64,000 bases of DNA from Coniochaeta sp. PMI_546. Taxonomy: Eukaryota > Ascomycota > Sordariomycetes > Coniochaetales > Coniochaetaceae. Below are positions 34,910 to 46,500 of the stretch, piece by piece. The notes beneath the pieces are model-generated. The model was not told where the DNA came from, searched no databases, and saw only the letters and a program-made list of their open reading frames with translations. The translations under genes were made by a program, and so were the position numbers. Location of the stretch: positions 2,551,277-2,615,276 of the forward strand of contig MU271143.1 in NCBI GenBank assembly GCA_021432605.1, written 5' to 3'. Within the stretch, counting starts at the first letter, position 1, and every line of letters starts with the position of its first letter.

Positions 34910-35585
34910 CTAGCTCCCTCCAGTCCCAGCCTTCTCCTTCTCGGCCGCAATCTTAGCCTCCATCTTCCTTCTCGCTTCCAGAATCATCTGGTCTCTCCTT
35001 CTCTGCAACAGGCTCTGCCTCTCCTCCTTGCTCGAACTCCAGCCCTTGGCTGCTTTTCCGCTCTCGGTCTCTTGGGTCTCGGTAGATAGCGACGCAAGCT
35101 TATCCTGTAGGTGATATCGCGTAATGAGATCCGGCGCAGCTGGTTTCGGGTCTGCCGGTGCGCTCGGCGTCTGCGACGGTGCTTGCGCCGCCGGCGGTGC
35201 GGGAGGAGGTGGTGGTTGGAAGGATTGCGGTGGCTGTTTCGTGGGGTTCTTGGTCAGCTGCTCGAGCATTCAATATACCGTGGGCCAAGAAAAGGGAGCT
35301 TACCGTCTCCAACCGCCCAGCCAGAACTCTATCCGTCGTGGCCGCAATGTTACCCCCCGTCCGTTGTAGATCCCACAGAAGCGTCCGCCGGTCCACCTGC
35401 GGAAACATCTGCTGTAATTGCTGGACAGCGGCCTCTCTGGTCCGGGCGGTCGATGACTCTCTCGACGCTTGCTGTTGGGCGCGTGATGACGCCGGGGTGG
35501 AGAAGAAGAGGTAGCGCACGATCAGGCCAGATAACGCTAGGATGACCAGCAGGGAGGGGACATTCACTTGTTCGTTGTTTGCCAT
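34910..35585 (-). CDS. CUE-domain membrane protein, Cue1-like
   Basis: Exons (minus): 35585-35304 and 35257-34910; 209 residues. An N-terminal membrane helix (VPSLLVILALSGLIVRYLFF) is followed by a CUE domain at about residues 47-92 (REAAVQQLQQMFPQVDRRTL, then GGNIAATTDRVLAGRLE), a Pro-rich linker and a charged C-terminal helix (QSLLQRRRDQMILEARRKM). This order matches yeast Cue1, which anchors the E2 Ubc7 at the ER membrane for ERAD, and its filamentous-fungal relatives. The 46-nt intron is at the short end for this region and joins phase 0 after GRLET. Confidence 0.82.
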
Positions 35586-36733
35586 CTTTGCTCTCTGTTG
35601 CGCCCGCGTGGGCTGTTGCGGGAGGTAGTAGTGCCTTTGCTCTGCTGCTGGAGATGATGTGACGCCGGGTGTGCTGACAGGGGACGGGAGGCTGATGATA
35701 AGGATGATCCGAAGTGGCCCTGTGCAGAGACCGGAGTACTCGGGGTCGTGAAATTAGATTATAGAGAATTGAACCGGTCAACGAGGTACGTGATCAAGCT
35801 GAGGTACAGATATTGACAGCATCAAGTCTGGATTCGGATACGTGATTTGAAAGTGGAAGTCGGGTATGACATCTGTTAAACCGCGGAAATAGTGGGTCTA
35901 TTGACTAAAGCCCACCTCGGAAAGATCCGATGACGCCGAACTTCCTAGGCAAGTCGGCCGCGAGCATCTTGAGAGATCCTTCTCCTCGACACACATCCAG
36001 TTATTGCAATATCTTCTTCGGAACAGGGCAGCTCTAGCTAGCTAGCTGAGATCGAACTGTTCATGGGACTCTATCACTTCAATTCGGGCTGGTGAGGCTC
36101 CTCCTGCTACCAAATCACAGTATGCAGGACCAGGGATAGATTCGACTATCCAACCCCGGCGGTCTCACTCTCACTTCTCCGTGCAACTCTTCTGTATGAC
36201 TTGGACTCCTTCGTAGGAACATGCACATAGAATCAATACTAGAGAACTCAAGTTTCAGCAACAACTAGATCCCACGAAAATGGTGCCCATTCACAATCCT
36301 GTATCTGTAACCGGCTACCTGCCCTCAAATATGCACTTTCCCAACGGATGCTTCGTCATAAGCATCCATGATGTTCCTAGTCCTCTCGTCCAGCATCGAC
36401 TGTGTCAAAGCAAACACGAGAGTGTCCGCATACTCTAGTTTGGCAGAATTCGCGACCATGACTCTGAGGTTTGATTCAGACGTCTAGCCATTGGGTCAAT
36501 CGACGATTGCAGGCCACCCACGTCTCCACAATAATTATGTCAACTTTGGCGATACCACAACCTTCTACGTGTAGTCAGTCGTCTAGGTTATTTACCTCGA
36601 CAATTATGCATCTTATCCATATCGATCCTACCCGCTACTTGTGCAAATGTTTCCGTCACTGAAAGCAGCCTGGGGGCGACCACGTCTAGCATCCGTAGTT
36701 AGACATAATGAAATCCAACGGGTCAGTCCCCTG
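35586..36733. promoter_or_regulatory. Divergent intergenic region, CUE gene / radical-SAM gene
   Basis: About 1.15 kb lies between two divergent starts. I see no conserved frame. A short CTAGCTAGCTAGCT repeat sits near 36035-36048. Confidence 0.4.
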
Positions 36734-37895
36734 ATGCGCTTCGCTCGCTCCCGATCTCTTCACCTGGCTCCGCCGTTCCTCCTCGAAGACTACGTCCCGC
36801 GGTATATGACCCTTTCCTCCGTCGATGCCGCAAAGAAGCGATCAGCCGCGTACGCTCACCTGCGCAACTGTAACCTTTGTCCAAGACTGTGCGGCGTTAA
36901 CCGGTATGAGACGACTGGTATGTGCCTTATCGGCGAGAAGGCCAAAGTGAATGTGATTGCTCCTCACTTTGGAGAGGAGCCTTGTATACAGGGGCATCAC
37001 GGCAGCGGTTCTGTGTTCTTTAGGTGAGCCCCTTTGGTATTTGCCTGATGGTCACGTTGCATTGACTAGAGTAATGAGCGGTTGCAATATGCGTTGCGTC
37101 TTCTGTCAAAATCATGACATCGCTCACCAGAGGAATGGCATGGACTTGACGCCCGAGGAGCTCGGAGACTGGTATATCAAGTTGCAAGAGGTTGGCAATG
37201 TGCACAACATCAACCTTATTACCCCAGAGCAGTGAGTGGCGAAGAGTACCATCAGCATCGGAAGGTCGGTGGCCATGTTTCCTGACACGGGTGCCAGTGT
37301 TGTACCGCAGGTTGCTCTAAGCATCCTCCATGCCAGGGATCAAGGCCTGAAGATTCCTATAATCTACAATACGTCATCATACGACTCGCTAGCATCCCTG
37401 GAGCTCATGGACGGCCTTGTCGATATCTATCTCCCAGACTTCAAGGTATGGAACCCGGCCACGTCAAAACGCCTGCTAAAGGCAGACGACTACGCCGCCA
37501 CAGCAAGGGAGAGCATCAAGGCCATGCACGCCCAAGTCGGCGACCTCTGCTTTACTGCAGACGGCATCGCAAAGAAGGGCTTATTAGTTCGCCACCTGGT
37601 CATGCCCGGTTACGAAGACGAGGGGGCTGAAATCATGCGCTTCCTTGCCACCGAGGTGTCCAGAGATACCTTTGTCAACATTATGGAACAGTACCATCCG
37701 GATGCGCACGTGGGCAAGCCCAAGAAGAGGGGCGACCAAAGTGACCGAGCAGCAAACGACCCTTCCGAGACTCGATACGCCGAAATCAATCGAGCTGTTA
37801 CAATGGACGAGATCTCGGCTGTCAGGAGGGCCGCTGAGAGATCTGGTCTGTGGAGGTTCTGCGATCCGCCCAAGCATGGTGGCTTTAACATTTGA
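36734..37895 (+). CDS. Radical-SAM protein, PflA-like (COG1313 type)
   Basis: Exons 36734-37023, 37079-37231, 37298-37895; 346 residues. The N-terminal Cys cluster (CNLCPRLCGVNR) is followed by the radical-SAM signature C-x3-C-x2-C in SGCNMRCVFCQNHDIAHQ, split by intron 1 exactly at AG|C. Then come NLITPEHVVPQVALSILHAR, IIYNTSSYDSLASLELMDGL, VDIYLPDFKVW and LLVRHLVMPGY, all typical of the PflX/COG1313 family related to pyruvate formate-lyase activase. The cluster should bind a 4Fe-4S centre and cleave SAM; the substrate is unknown. The N-terminus (MRFARSRSLHLAPPF) could target mitochondria. An earlier in-frame ATG at 36647 is an alternative start. The family is common in anaerobic bacteria and archaea and patchy in eukaryotes. 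Confidence 0.88.
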
Positions 37896-38472
37896 CTGCC
37901 AAAATACCTGGAGTAAAATTGTTGCGTGGCTTCCCACCAACATCTCATCAGCCACAGAAGTAAACGTCAATGGACATTCCATTTGGACCGATAAATGCCT
38001 CCCGAATCAAATCTCTACATGATCGCTCTAAGCGGCAGCTCAATGGATTTATGCAAGGAAGGGACACGGAAGCTTGGGGGCCTATCTTCCGGGACCGATC
38101 TCAATGCTTCTCTTCGGGGCTCTAGCCAAGTGGCTCCATGAAAACGAAGCAAACAACCAAGTCTCCAGGAATGCAATCAATTGAATCCCGTCCCTCCAGG
38201 CATCCCCCGGACCCGGCACGCAGCCGAGCAAGCCCCCAATGCACGACTTCTTTGTGTCTTGTCGCTCAAGCACCAACAGCGAAGGAGGGCAGTCCACCCA
38301 GACCGGGGCATTCTTTATTCTGTGGACGAGCTCTAGAACGTCTGCCACGGACAGGGATATCTCAACCATCCCGAAGGATGACGCTGAACATTACTATTAA
38401 TACTCTGGCATTGATGCTGAGCCTGTGCATGAGATTTTCTTGGACCATGCCTTCTTGTAAGGCATCCTGACC
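37896..38472. other. Intergenic region
   Basis: Spacer between two plus-strand genes. No recognisable gene. Confidence 0.5.
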
Positions 38473-39564
38473 ATGAATTGCACACCAGGCGGTCTTTCAC
38501 ACGAGGGTGAGAGTCTAGAACATGGTCATGGTGACGTTGAGCCAAACCTTATGGCAGCTCCACCAGCGCACCGTTCGCCTTCATCAAGCAGCAACTCGAC
38601 CAGAACAGCCCCCTCGACTTCGGCAACAGCACGAATCGAGCCTGCAACATCACGTCCGCAGCCGCCACGACGGCACACGGAGAACCCGACCAGCAAATAC
38701 CTGCCGTCAGTCCAGTTGCCGCCACCATTCAGCCAGAAGACCTCCACCCTCGACCACCCCGACCTCTGCACGACCCTCGACCCTTACACGGAGCGCTCCT
38801 ACCTCTTCCAATCACTCCAGGGCCAGAACGAGCGAGCAAAGAAACTGCTCCAGCGCCTGTCGTCCGCCGAAGACCGGCTGCTGCTAGGATGTCTTGGGGC
38901 AGGGGAGGCGCGCAGGCTCCGCAAAGAGACGCGTCTGCTGAGGAAGAAGGTGGCCGATAACGCGCAGCAGGAGCGGCTGACGCTGCTGCGGCTGGGAGAC
39001 CTGTATGTCGAGATCCAGAACCGCGAGAGATGGGTGCAGCTGCAGCAGGAGCGACTGGCGGCCCTCATGGCTCGCCAGCAGCAGCCGTACTATCCTCGAG
39101 TGTTCGCCCCAGTGGTCAGTCATGGTCCTGACGACGCGACGGCCTCAACCCCCGCGGATACCGGGCCATCACTGTTCAGACAGATGTCTCCGCCGCCACC
39201 GCCACCGCCAACGGCTGTCTCGTGTCTTAGCTCGTTTCCCCCCTTGTCGCCGTGCACACTAAGTCCGCTATCGCCCAGCTTCGTGCCCGGATTGCCCTTT
39301 GAGGCAAACGGGTTCTGGGCGTCTGAGCTGAAATCGAGCCTCGAGAAATACGGTGACGGGGACGCCAGCTCGGAGCAGGATGAGAATGGGATCGATGAGC
39401 GAGGCCGCAGCCACAGCCCGGTGAGCGCGGTTCCGAGCCGCGCCGCCTCCTCTCTTCCTCGGCCGTCGAGCTCTGAGAAGGTGAGGAACAGGGGTGCCAG
39501 TGTCCCTGCGGCGCGCATGGCATGGGGCGGACGTGAGGGCTGCCCAGGAAGGGTCTGCGCGTAA
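38473..39564 (+). CDS. Coiled-coil protein of unknown function
   Basis: One exon, 363 residues. The first 90 residues are low complexity (Ser/Thr/Pro). A helical, probably coiled-coil segment spans about residues 105-200 (YLFQSLQGQNERAKKLLQRL, RRLRKETRLLRKKVADNAQQ, LGDLYVEIQNRERWVQLQQE). The C-terminal half is Pro/Ser-rich and looks disordered (a run of eight prolines near residue 240). I do not recognise the family. The ordered helix within one long frame supports a real gene; ATGs at 38473 and 38551 are both possible starts. Confidence 0.65.
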   Translation: MNCTPGGLSHEGESLEHGHGDVEPNLMAAPPAHRSPSSSSNSTRTAPSTSATARIEPATSRPQPPRRHTENPTSKYLPSVQLPPPFSQKTSTLDHPDLCTTLDPYTERSYLFQSLQGQNERAKKLLQRLSSAEDRLLLGCLGAGEARRLRKETRLLRKKVADNAQQERLTLLRLGDLYVEIQNRERWVQLQQERLAALMARQQQPYYPRVFAPVVSHGPDDATASTPADTGPSLFRQMSPPPPPPPTAVSCLSSFPPLSPCTLSPLSPSFVPGLPFEANGFWASELKSSLEKYGDGDASSEQDENGIDERGRSHSPVSAVPSRAASSLPRPSSSEKVRNRGASVPAARMAWGGREGCPGRVCA

Positions 39565-39795
39565 TTGTGTGCGTCCCAGCAGATATGATATAATACCAGC
39601 ACAATCTGAATCGCTGAGATGAAGGGGCGGGCTGTTTGATCAAGTCTTTCTGCCAGACTGGTAACATGTGTCATAAAGGGTCATTAGTGTATTATTTTAT
39701 CTTTCAAGCATGCCCGGTCTTGGGAATCATAACCAAATCGCACCGCTTCTATGATTTTGTTGGGGGTGTCATCCACTCCACATCTGAACAATGTT

Positions 39796-40614
39796 CTACG
39801 CAAACTCCCCAAACTGCCCGTCATCAAATCCAAAGTCCTGTGGTGCCGCCTTCTGCCGACTGCCACCCCCTCCACTCGATGGCGGCGGCGGTGGCGGCGG
39901 CAGTATCCCACCCGCCTTGGCCGAAGCGGACCCGGGAGGAGGCGGTAGCGCGAACGAGCTCAAGCTCCCCGTCACTTCTTCCCTGGCAGGAGGTGCCTGT
40001 GCCTGTGCCTTCCGCCGACCGAACCCACTGCCGCCGAAGCTGACGGTTATCGTCTCGCCTTCCTTGAGGCTGTAGTCCTTCTTTACCTCCTCCTGTCCCT
40101 TCTTTTCTCTCTTCTCCCTCTCCCTCCTGCCCTGCTCCTCCGGGTCGATGCCCAGGCCCTTGCGCGCCTCCTGCAGCGCGACGCTGAAGTCGAAGGCGTC
40201 GCTGCGGTCCTCGAAGCCCATGCCCAGCGTGGCCTTGCGGCCGGAAGGGTCCTGGACGCGCAAGGCGAAGAAGCGCGAGGAGTCCAGGGCCGACTCGACG
40301 ATGGCCGGGGTGGTGTAGGGGGCGGCGGCGAAGAGGGTGCCGGTGGAGGGGTCCTCGAGGATGATGTCTACTTTTATCTGTTCGGTCTCATCTTGTGCAG
40401 AGGAGGAGGGGGAGGGGGTGGCGGTCTCGATGAGGCGCATGCGGCAGGTGAAGATGTGCCGCTTTGGGTCTTCTGTCCAGGAGGCGGCTACGTAGCCCCG
40501 CGTCGAGGCGAGGGGAGGGATGTTGTAGATGTGCACTTTGGGGCCGACGAAGAGGACGCGCTGGATTGCGTTGGGGGGCAGGGGGAGGCCGGTTGCCGGG
40601 TCGAGAGTCTCCAT
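39796..40614 (-). CDS. NECAP-like endocytic adaptor-binding protein
   Basis: One exon, 272 residues. The N-terminal PH-like NECAP (DUF1681) domain is clear: IQRVLFVGPKVHIYNIPPLA, STRGYVAASWTEDPKRHIFT, then SSRFFALRVQDPSGRKATLG and GFEDRSDAFDFSVALQEARK. NECAP proteins bind AP-2 and clathrin-coat factors during endocytosis. The linker is charged (REREKREKKGQEEVKKDYSL) and the tail is Pro/Gly-rich, ending FGFDDGQFGEFA. The WxxF ear-binding motif of animal NECAPs is not present at the end; FGEF may stand in. The ATG chosen is the one that begins METLDPATGLPLP. Confidence 0.9.
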   Translation of the reverse strand: METLDPATGLPLPPNAIQRVLFVGPKVHIYNIPPLASTRGYVAASWTEDPKRHIFTCRMRLIETATPSPSSSAQDETEQIKVDIILEDPSTGTLFAAAPYTTPAIVESALDSSRFFALRVQDPSGRKATLGMGFEDRSDAFDFSVALQEARKGLGIDPEEQGRREREKREKKGQEEVKKDYSLKEGETITVSFGGSGFGRRKAQAQAPPAREEVTGSLSSFALPPPPGSASAKAGGILPPPPPPPSSGGGGSRQKAAPQDFGFDDGQFGEFA

Positions 40615-41472
40615 TTTCGGTTGCTGTAGAGGGCAGACTGACGTTATGGCAGCTGTGAAGTGCTGAATGGAAGACGGTGTGAGAGGTGAAGTCGTCTTCT
40701 TATATTTCGATGGAGCTGTTTCTCTTGAGTCGAGATATATCATTAGTACGTGTAAGCTTCCCAGGGTAAAGGTCCCAAAGTACCCCGCCGAGAGCTTCGT
40801 ACAGACAAGTACCGGAAATATTAGTGATGACACCTACAGAATAATGTACTTTATGTGGGAACTTGTCCAGTACTTTAACGCTGAAAGTGCATCCAACTGA
40901 CCTGACTTACTTACTCTACTAATGATATCTGCTCTGCTTCTATTCAGGAATGTTTCACGGGTGTCTCAAAGCCTGGCAGCTAGTGACCTTAGTATTGTAC
41001 CTTATTGTACTGTACCTTAGCTTTCTCTTGCAGTTACTGTGGAAGGGCAGTTCCAAGATCCTTATCGGCGATAAGCAGTATAACCCCACCAACTTACCAT
41101 GTAGGTAGGCATGTACTACCCTTTGATCCTGGCGGGTCGCAGCGGGACGTCAAGTCAACTTTTGACTTTTGAACAATCGCGGAAAGTTGACTCACCTGTT
41201 GATAGACATTCGCTTTTGACAGCACTCTATTAACGACGTAGCTCTGCGCCACTTCTTCTCCCTCTTCTTAGTCCTCTCTTTTTCAACAAATATCTGACAG
41301 AACATCCTGCCAAGCGGTCCTAGCTAGCACATCATCACACACCTTGCTACAAGTCACACGGTGCATGTCAGTGCGGCGAGCGCTTCCGCAATTCGAGCTT
41401 CGAACATATCTAGACACCATTGGAACGGGACGAGGAGCGACACGGGATACCAAAGCTGCCAAATACAATAGA
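40615..41472. promoter_or_regulatory. Divergent promoter region, NECAP / eIF2B alpha
   Basis: About 860 bp between divergent starts. It carries several TACCTTA-type motifs (GTACCTTATTGTACTG at 40997-41012 and TACCTTAG at 41013-41020). Nothing gene-like is seen. Confidence 0.5.
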
Positions 41473-42751
41473 ATGGCCACCGACGATATATCAGGTAAGT
41501 GACCGCATAAACCAGAGAGAGAGAGAGAGAGAGCTCATGATGTAGCCTCTAACACACTGCCAGGTAGTCAAAATGACTCCTCAACACCAACCTCCCAACC
41601 CCAACTCGCCCTCCGCACAGCCTCCACCCCGGCCTACCCAGACTCCCAGGACACCTTCGACATAGTCAAGACCTACACCTCCCTCCTCTCCTCCGACCCC
41701 GAAATCTCCATGCCCGTAGCAGCAATCGAGGCCCTCATCGCCCTCCTAGGCGCAACACCCGCCACGACGGCAATGGAGACCGTCTCCGTGATAAAGACCC
41801 ACGCCTCTCTCCTGCTCTCCGCCGTCCCCAACCCCATCCCCCTCAAGGCCGGCACGGACCTGTTCCAGCAGTACCTCCTGCGGTCGCTTAAGGGGCAGAC
41901 CAGCCGGGGCACGCCCGCCCTCAGCTTCGACGAGACCAGGGAGCACCTCCTCGCCAACTCGCGCCTGTTCGCCGACAGGGCCAAGGCCGCCAGGGAGCAG
42001 ATCGCCCTGCGCGGCGCCAAGTACGTGCGAGACGGGAGCGTCGTGCTGGCTGCGGGCGGCAGCAGGACGGTCAAGACGCTGCTGCTCAGGGCGGCGGACG
42101 CGCATGCCGCGCGGTGGGGGTGTGCGAGGTTCAGGGTCGTCTATGTCATGGACGGGAGCAGGGACTGCGTCCCCGCCGTGGCGGCGCTGAGGGAGAGGGG
42201 CGTGCCCGTCGCCGAGATCGCGGAGGCCGCCATGGCCTACAGCCTCGCCGCGGCGAGGGTGGATATGGCCTTTGTCGGCACCGAGGTCGTGGTGCAGAAC
42301 GGCGGGCTGCTCAGTAGGATGGGCACCTTCCAGCTCGCGACGCTGTGCAAGAGCTTGCGCGTTCCGTTCTATGTGGCCGCTGAGACGCACAAGATTGTGA
42401 GGGCCTATCCGCTGAGCCAGGCGGATTTGCCTAGGTGCGGGGTCAGGCAGGACGTGCTTGAGTTCAAGATGGGCGAGGATGTGGAGGAGCAGCTGCAGCA
42501 GTCGGAGAAGAACCCGCTGAGTGTGGCCGGTGCGGAGGTCAAGGATCCGTTGAGTCTGGAGGGGGAGAAAGGGCGGGCTGCTGGTACTACGCCTGTGGAC
42601 TATACGGTATGTTTGCTTGCGTTCTACTCCTTGGTATCTCACATTGCTAACGAGACTGTAGCCTCCCGAGCTGATCTCGTCCATCATCACGGAGCAGGGC
42701 GTTAAGATGCCTGCTGCTGTGTACGACCTGCTTCTTGACATCTACACCTGA
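41473..42751 (+). CDS. GCN3: Translation initiation factor eIF2B subunit alpha (Gcn3)
   Basis: Exons 41473-41494, 41564-42606, 42662-42751; 384 residues. The helical N-terminus (FDIVKTYTSLLSSDPEISMP) and the Rossmann-like regulatory domain (VLAAGGSRTVKTLLLRAAD, RVVYVMDGSRD, VDMAFVGTEVVVQNGGLLSR, RMGTFQLATLCKSLRVPFYV) are those of eIF2B alpha. The last exon restores the conserved end (PPELISSIITEQGVKMPA). It is the regulatory subunit of the eIF2 guanine-nucleotide exchange complex that senses eIF2 phosphorylation. Exon 1 codes only seven residues plus one base, and the first intron contains an (AG)10 tract. A roughly 20-residue stretch before the final intron (NPLSVAGAEVKDPLSLEGE) looks like a lineage-specific linker. 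Confidence 0.95.
41514..41533. repeat. (AG)10 microsatellite in intron 1 of the eIF2B alpha gene
   Basis: Ten AG units lie within the 69-nt first intron, upstream of the branch region and the CCAG acceptor. Length change here would alter intron size but not coding. Confidence 0.9.
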
Positions 42752-43516
42752 GAGAGAGCCTTGACATTCGGACTGAGCAGAGTCGCTCGGAGATCCCTGG
42801 CTCCTAAGACCAAGAGCAGGCTGTTTGATGGTGAATCGAGCTGCACACATCCTGTTCATGACCATAACGGGCTGTCAGAGGCGTCTTCCCGTTCGCGCAG
42901 CTTGGCAGCCAAGTGCGAGAACCATCACACGCGCGTCTTGCGGGGTGGAGGAAGGCCCGGCCCGCATACGGTAGTGTGTGGGGGGTGGTGTGGCATGGTG
43001 GTAGTGTGGTGTAACGTTTATGCGGCTGGCCCAGATCAGCTGAGGTGCGGTTGGACCGCCCGCTGGGTGGCGAACACGGGGGCTACATTATTGACAGCGG
43101 CACGTTGTTGAAAGGAGTTAAAAGGCGACCTTGGAAAGAATCACACCCCGGTCAGCCAGACTTGGCGTGTGCCACCATTATAGCGAAAAAGGAGCATATT
43201 GTATGCCCGCCGTACATGGCTTTTCCGATATGAGCGCCTATAATGACAAAGTGAGAGGAGACAACCCATATTAACATATCCCCAATCATGCACCCCTTTC
43301 CCGGCATCAGATCCTTCAGCTCCGTCCTAATTGCTCGTTCTGTTAAGCACTGTGTACACAAAGCTTATTCAAACAGCTGCCACCTTCGAGTATATGAATG
43401 CGACGATATCTGTGGTTTAACGTTTGAGCGAAGTTGATTCGCCCTTTTTTGGAGACATTGAACGGTGTTGAAGACCGCCTTGATGCCACAGACACATGCC
43501 AAGTATTGCAGGAGGT
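42752..43516. other. Convergent intergenic region
   Basis: The spacer between the 3' ends of eIF2B alpha and the ergothioneine gene. No gene is visible. Confidence 0.6.
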
Positions 43517-46500
43517 CTAGCTGATGTCCCGGACAAGCCTGGCACCGCACCAGGCGTAGGGGTAGTTCCGTTGGTACCAGTTGACGCTACAATCACGGGT
43601 TAGTCAATCCATGCCCATCCTCCAATCCCTCGTCAAGGTGAAATGAACCATGGCCGCAGACGTCACACTTACAATGACTTCCGCCCTGCGATCCTGGGGT
43701 GCGTAGCCCAAGAACCGCCCAGAACGATGTTGTGCTTCTCGTCAAAGAAGTCGTTTGTGTAGCCAGGGTAGATGGCCATGGGCTCGAAGCCCTCCCACTT
43801 CCGGAGCACGGAGCTCGTCCACTCCCATACGCCGCCCATCTCGCTCTGGCCGGCGAGGCGGTTGCCGTTGGCTGTCACCGGCACGGGGTGCCAGTGCTGC
43901 AGGCCGACGTTGGCGCCGTCGAGGTCGATAAAAAGCTCTTCATGGGGGCTGGTGCCCGACGAGCCTTGGTCGACCTCCCTCTTCTCGGAATCGCGTGATG
44001 GTGGGGTTTCTTCGACACCGTTTCCTGAGAGGTGGCTTGTAGAATGAGTTAGGTTGTAGCTTGATACAATCTTTGTAGATGAGAGCTCTTACCCATTAAC
44101 GGCGGGAACAGTTTTGCCAAGCTGGCGCTCTGCCTTCTCACCCTTCATGATCTCGGCGTAGCGGTAGATGCTTCGTGCTTCTTCAAAGGTCGGGATTCGT
44201 CCGCCCAGGTAAGTCGCGCATCCCCTGAGCTCGTCGTACGAGGCAAACACTGGCCAGTCGAGTGCGTACTTCAACGGTACAAGCCCGTAGACCGTACGCA
44301 CGGCTTTGCCTTCGAGGAAAGACTTGGGGAGCTCCGAGGTTCCGTTTGTGTGTCCATTGCTGCGACCATTGACCCCATTTGTGCCATTTGCGACACCGTT
44401 TGTTCTTGTTGACGACGTGGCGTCGTTCTTCGCCGTCTCCGCCCATGATGCTGGCAGGTTGGTGATGTGCTCATCGTGCATGTATTGTGCGTACTGGGGG
44501 TTTGTTAGCCTTGCGTAGAAATCAGGTAGTTCGGATGTGAGGCACATTACCTCCTCATTCGTGATTGGTCGTCCCTGTGCCTGAAATGCGTGCACATTGA
44601 CCCGTCTCTGAGGCTTCTCATTGTCCCTGCAACTCTTAGCATCGGCGAATCAAGATCAAGATCAGTAGGTCTTACCATCCGTAGTTCAAGTTCACATCGG
44701 TAGCGTCATCCGGTTCGTCAATCCCGATCGTGATCTCCTGAGCAGGAACATTGAACCACTCGTTCGGCACTCTAGCCGAGTGTGCCTTCTCTGCCAACTT
44801 CTTCCAGTCAGGGACGCCAGTATGCGGTGGCGGGCGAGTCTTGTCACTCTGTAACATCATATAGAGCAGGGTCTCGAGATGCATAATCTCGTGCTCGAAG
44901 CCGACCCAGATCGCACGGCCCACATTCCGCGGAATACTTTCGATCCCTGACTGGTAGAGCCTTCGAACGCTCTCGCGTACCTTAGTCTGATAGTTCAAGA
45001 TCTCTTGCACTGGCGGATACTCGGGCGGAATTTCTGAGTGGTCATGACATTTCTCCGGATTGTCGACGTCAGGGTCAATACCTCGTTCAAAGATCGTCTG
45101 GTAGTAGGAGGACAGCCCCGAGAGTTGTTCTCCAGCCGCTTTATGAAGCTGGATGTCGAGGAATGTCGGGATGTGGCCGAGGTAGAAGATACAGGCATTG
45201 CGTAGCTTGATCGGCTTGTTCAAGAGCTCCTCATCGGGGATCATTTCTTGAGTGACGACATCCCAGGAAGCCCATAGTGCCTCCCAGTCTCCGAACGATG
45301 GAAGGGGCGAGCTGGCGTAGGCCTTCGGTATAAGAGAGAACGGCATCTTGGGTCTGGAGAGCATATGAAGTCCTATGACGCAAGAGCAGTGCGATGTTAG
45401 CGGACAATAACACTCAGGATGGTGTGCTTATGAGTCGGGAGCAGAAAACGAATCTAGAACTGGTGCAAGAAAGGGTGTTATAGGCAGTCCGAGACTTAAG
45501 ACGCTGTGAATGTGAAGCCAGCCCCGCAGGTCCACACCCTCAGACGGGACTAATCACTGCACCGGTATGGGTGAGCTGGATCCTCTTGGCCTTGTTAGGC
45601 TGAGAATCCCTAGGACTGGTCCCACGTGTCAGGAAAACGTGGGGGAAGAAGCAGCTTGCTCCAAATGGAAGGGCTTCCCCAGATTCGATTCGGTTGCTTG
45701 GGAACGAACATGACTGGACGGAGTAAATTATCGAATGTTGCTTACCATATTCGTTCCGGTGCTTCCATTGCCCAACCTCAGTCATACCGGCGAGGCTCCA
45801 GAGCCTGTCAGCTTCAGCAGAAGAGTATTTCAAGCTCTGCTCAACCTGGATCCGTTCATGGGATCGGATCAGCTCGCCCGTGACAACTGCCTCGCTAACA
45901 GGCGAGTAGAAAGCTTGGTGTCGTCCTCCCTCTCCGTCATACACATATTCACCGATGACTTTCCAGTCTCCGGGTGTGAATGCTTCCATACCAAGTATTT
46001 CATTGGCATGCCATAGCCCATTGAGGACAAACCTATGTTCACATTAGTGAGCGTTCCCAACGCGATGTCCAAATGCCCGCCAGGGGACGCCACATACTCA
46101 TGTGTGAGACCTTTGCTATCTACCAGAAGATAGGATATTGTTAGTTTGACATATAGGATTCAACATTGGGTTTTACCAACCGTTATATGCGTGGCTGGCA
46201 AAATGTTAGCAACCTGAAGACTTGATTGTCTCGAAGGGGCCCTCCCGGTGAAACGTACTAGACTTTGGCTGGATCGTTGCAACCGTCCAGCCCAATCAAC
46301 ATGCCATCTCCATGCTGCAGCACATCGGCAAACGTTCGCAGGAAGTCACCAGCATCATCTCGATGGAAATTGCCTGGTGCGGTTGTCAGTCCCTTACCCT
46401 GAGCCGCACGCTTGCTGACGGACTTCCATACCGATGCTGGAGCCAAGGCTCAAAATAAACTTTCGTCTCAAGACGTTCTCTGGCTTCCTCAGCCACGCTC

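Noticed and set aside
41746-42741. 331-codon minus-strand frame
   Set aside because: Antisense to eIF2B alpha, which is clearly coding on the plus strand.
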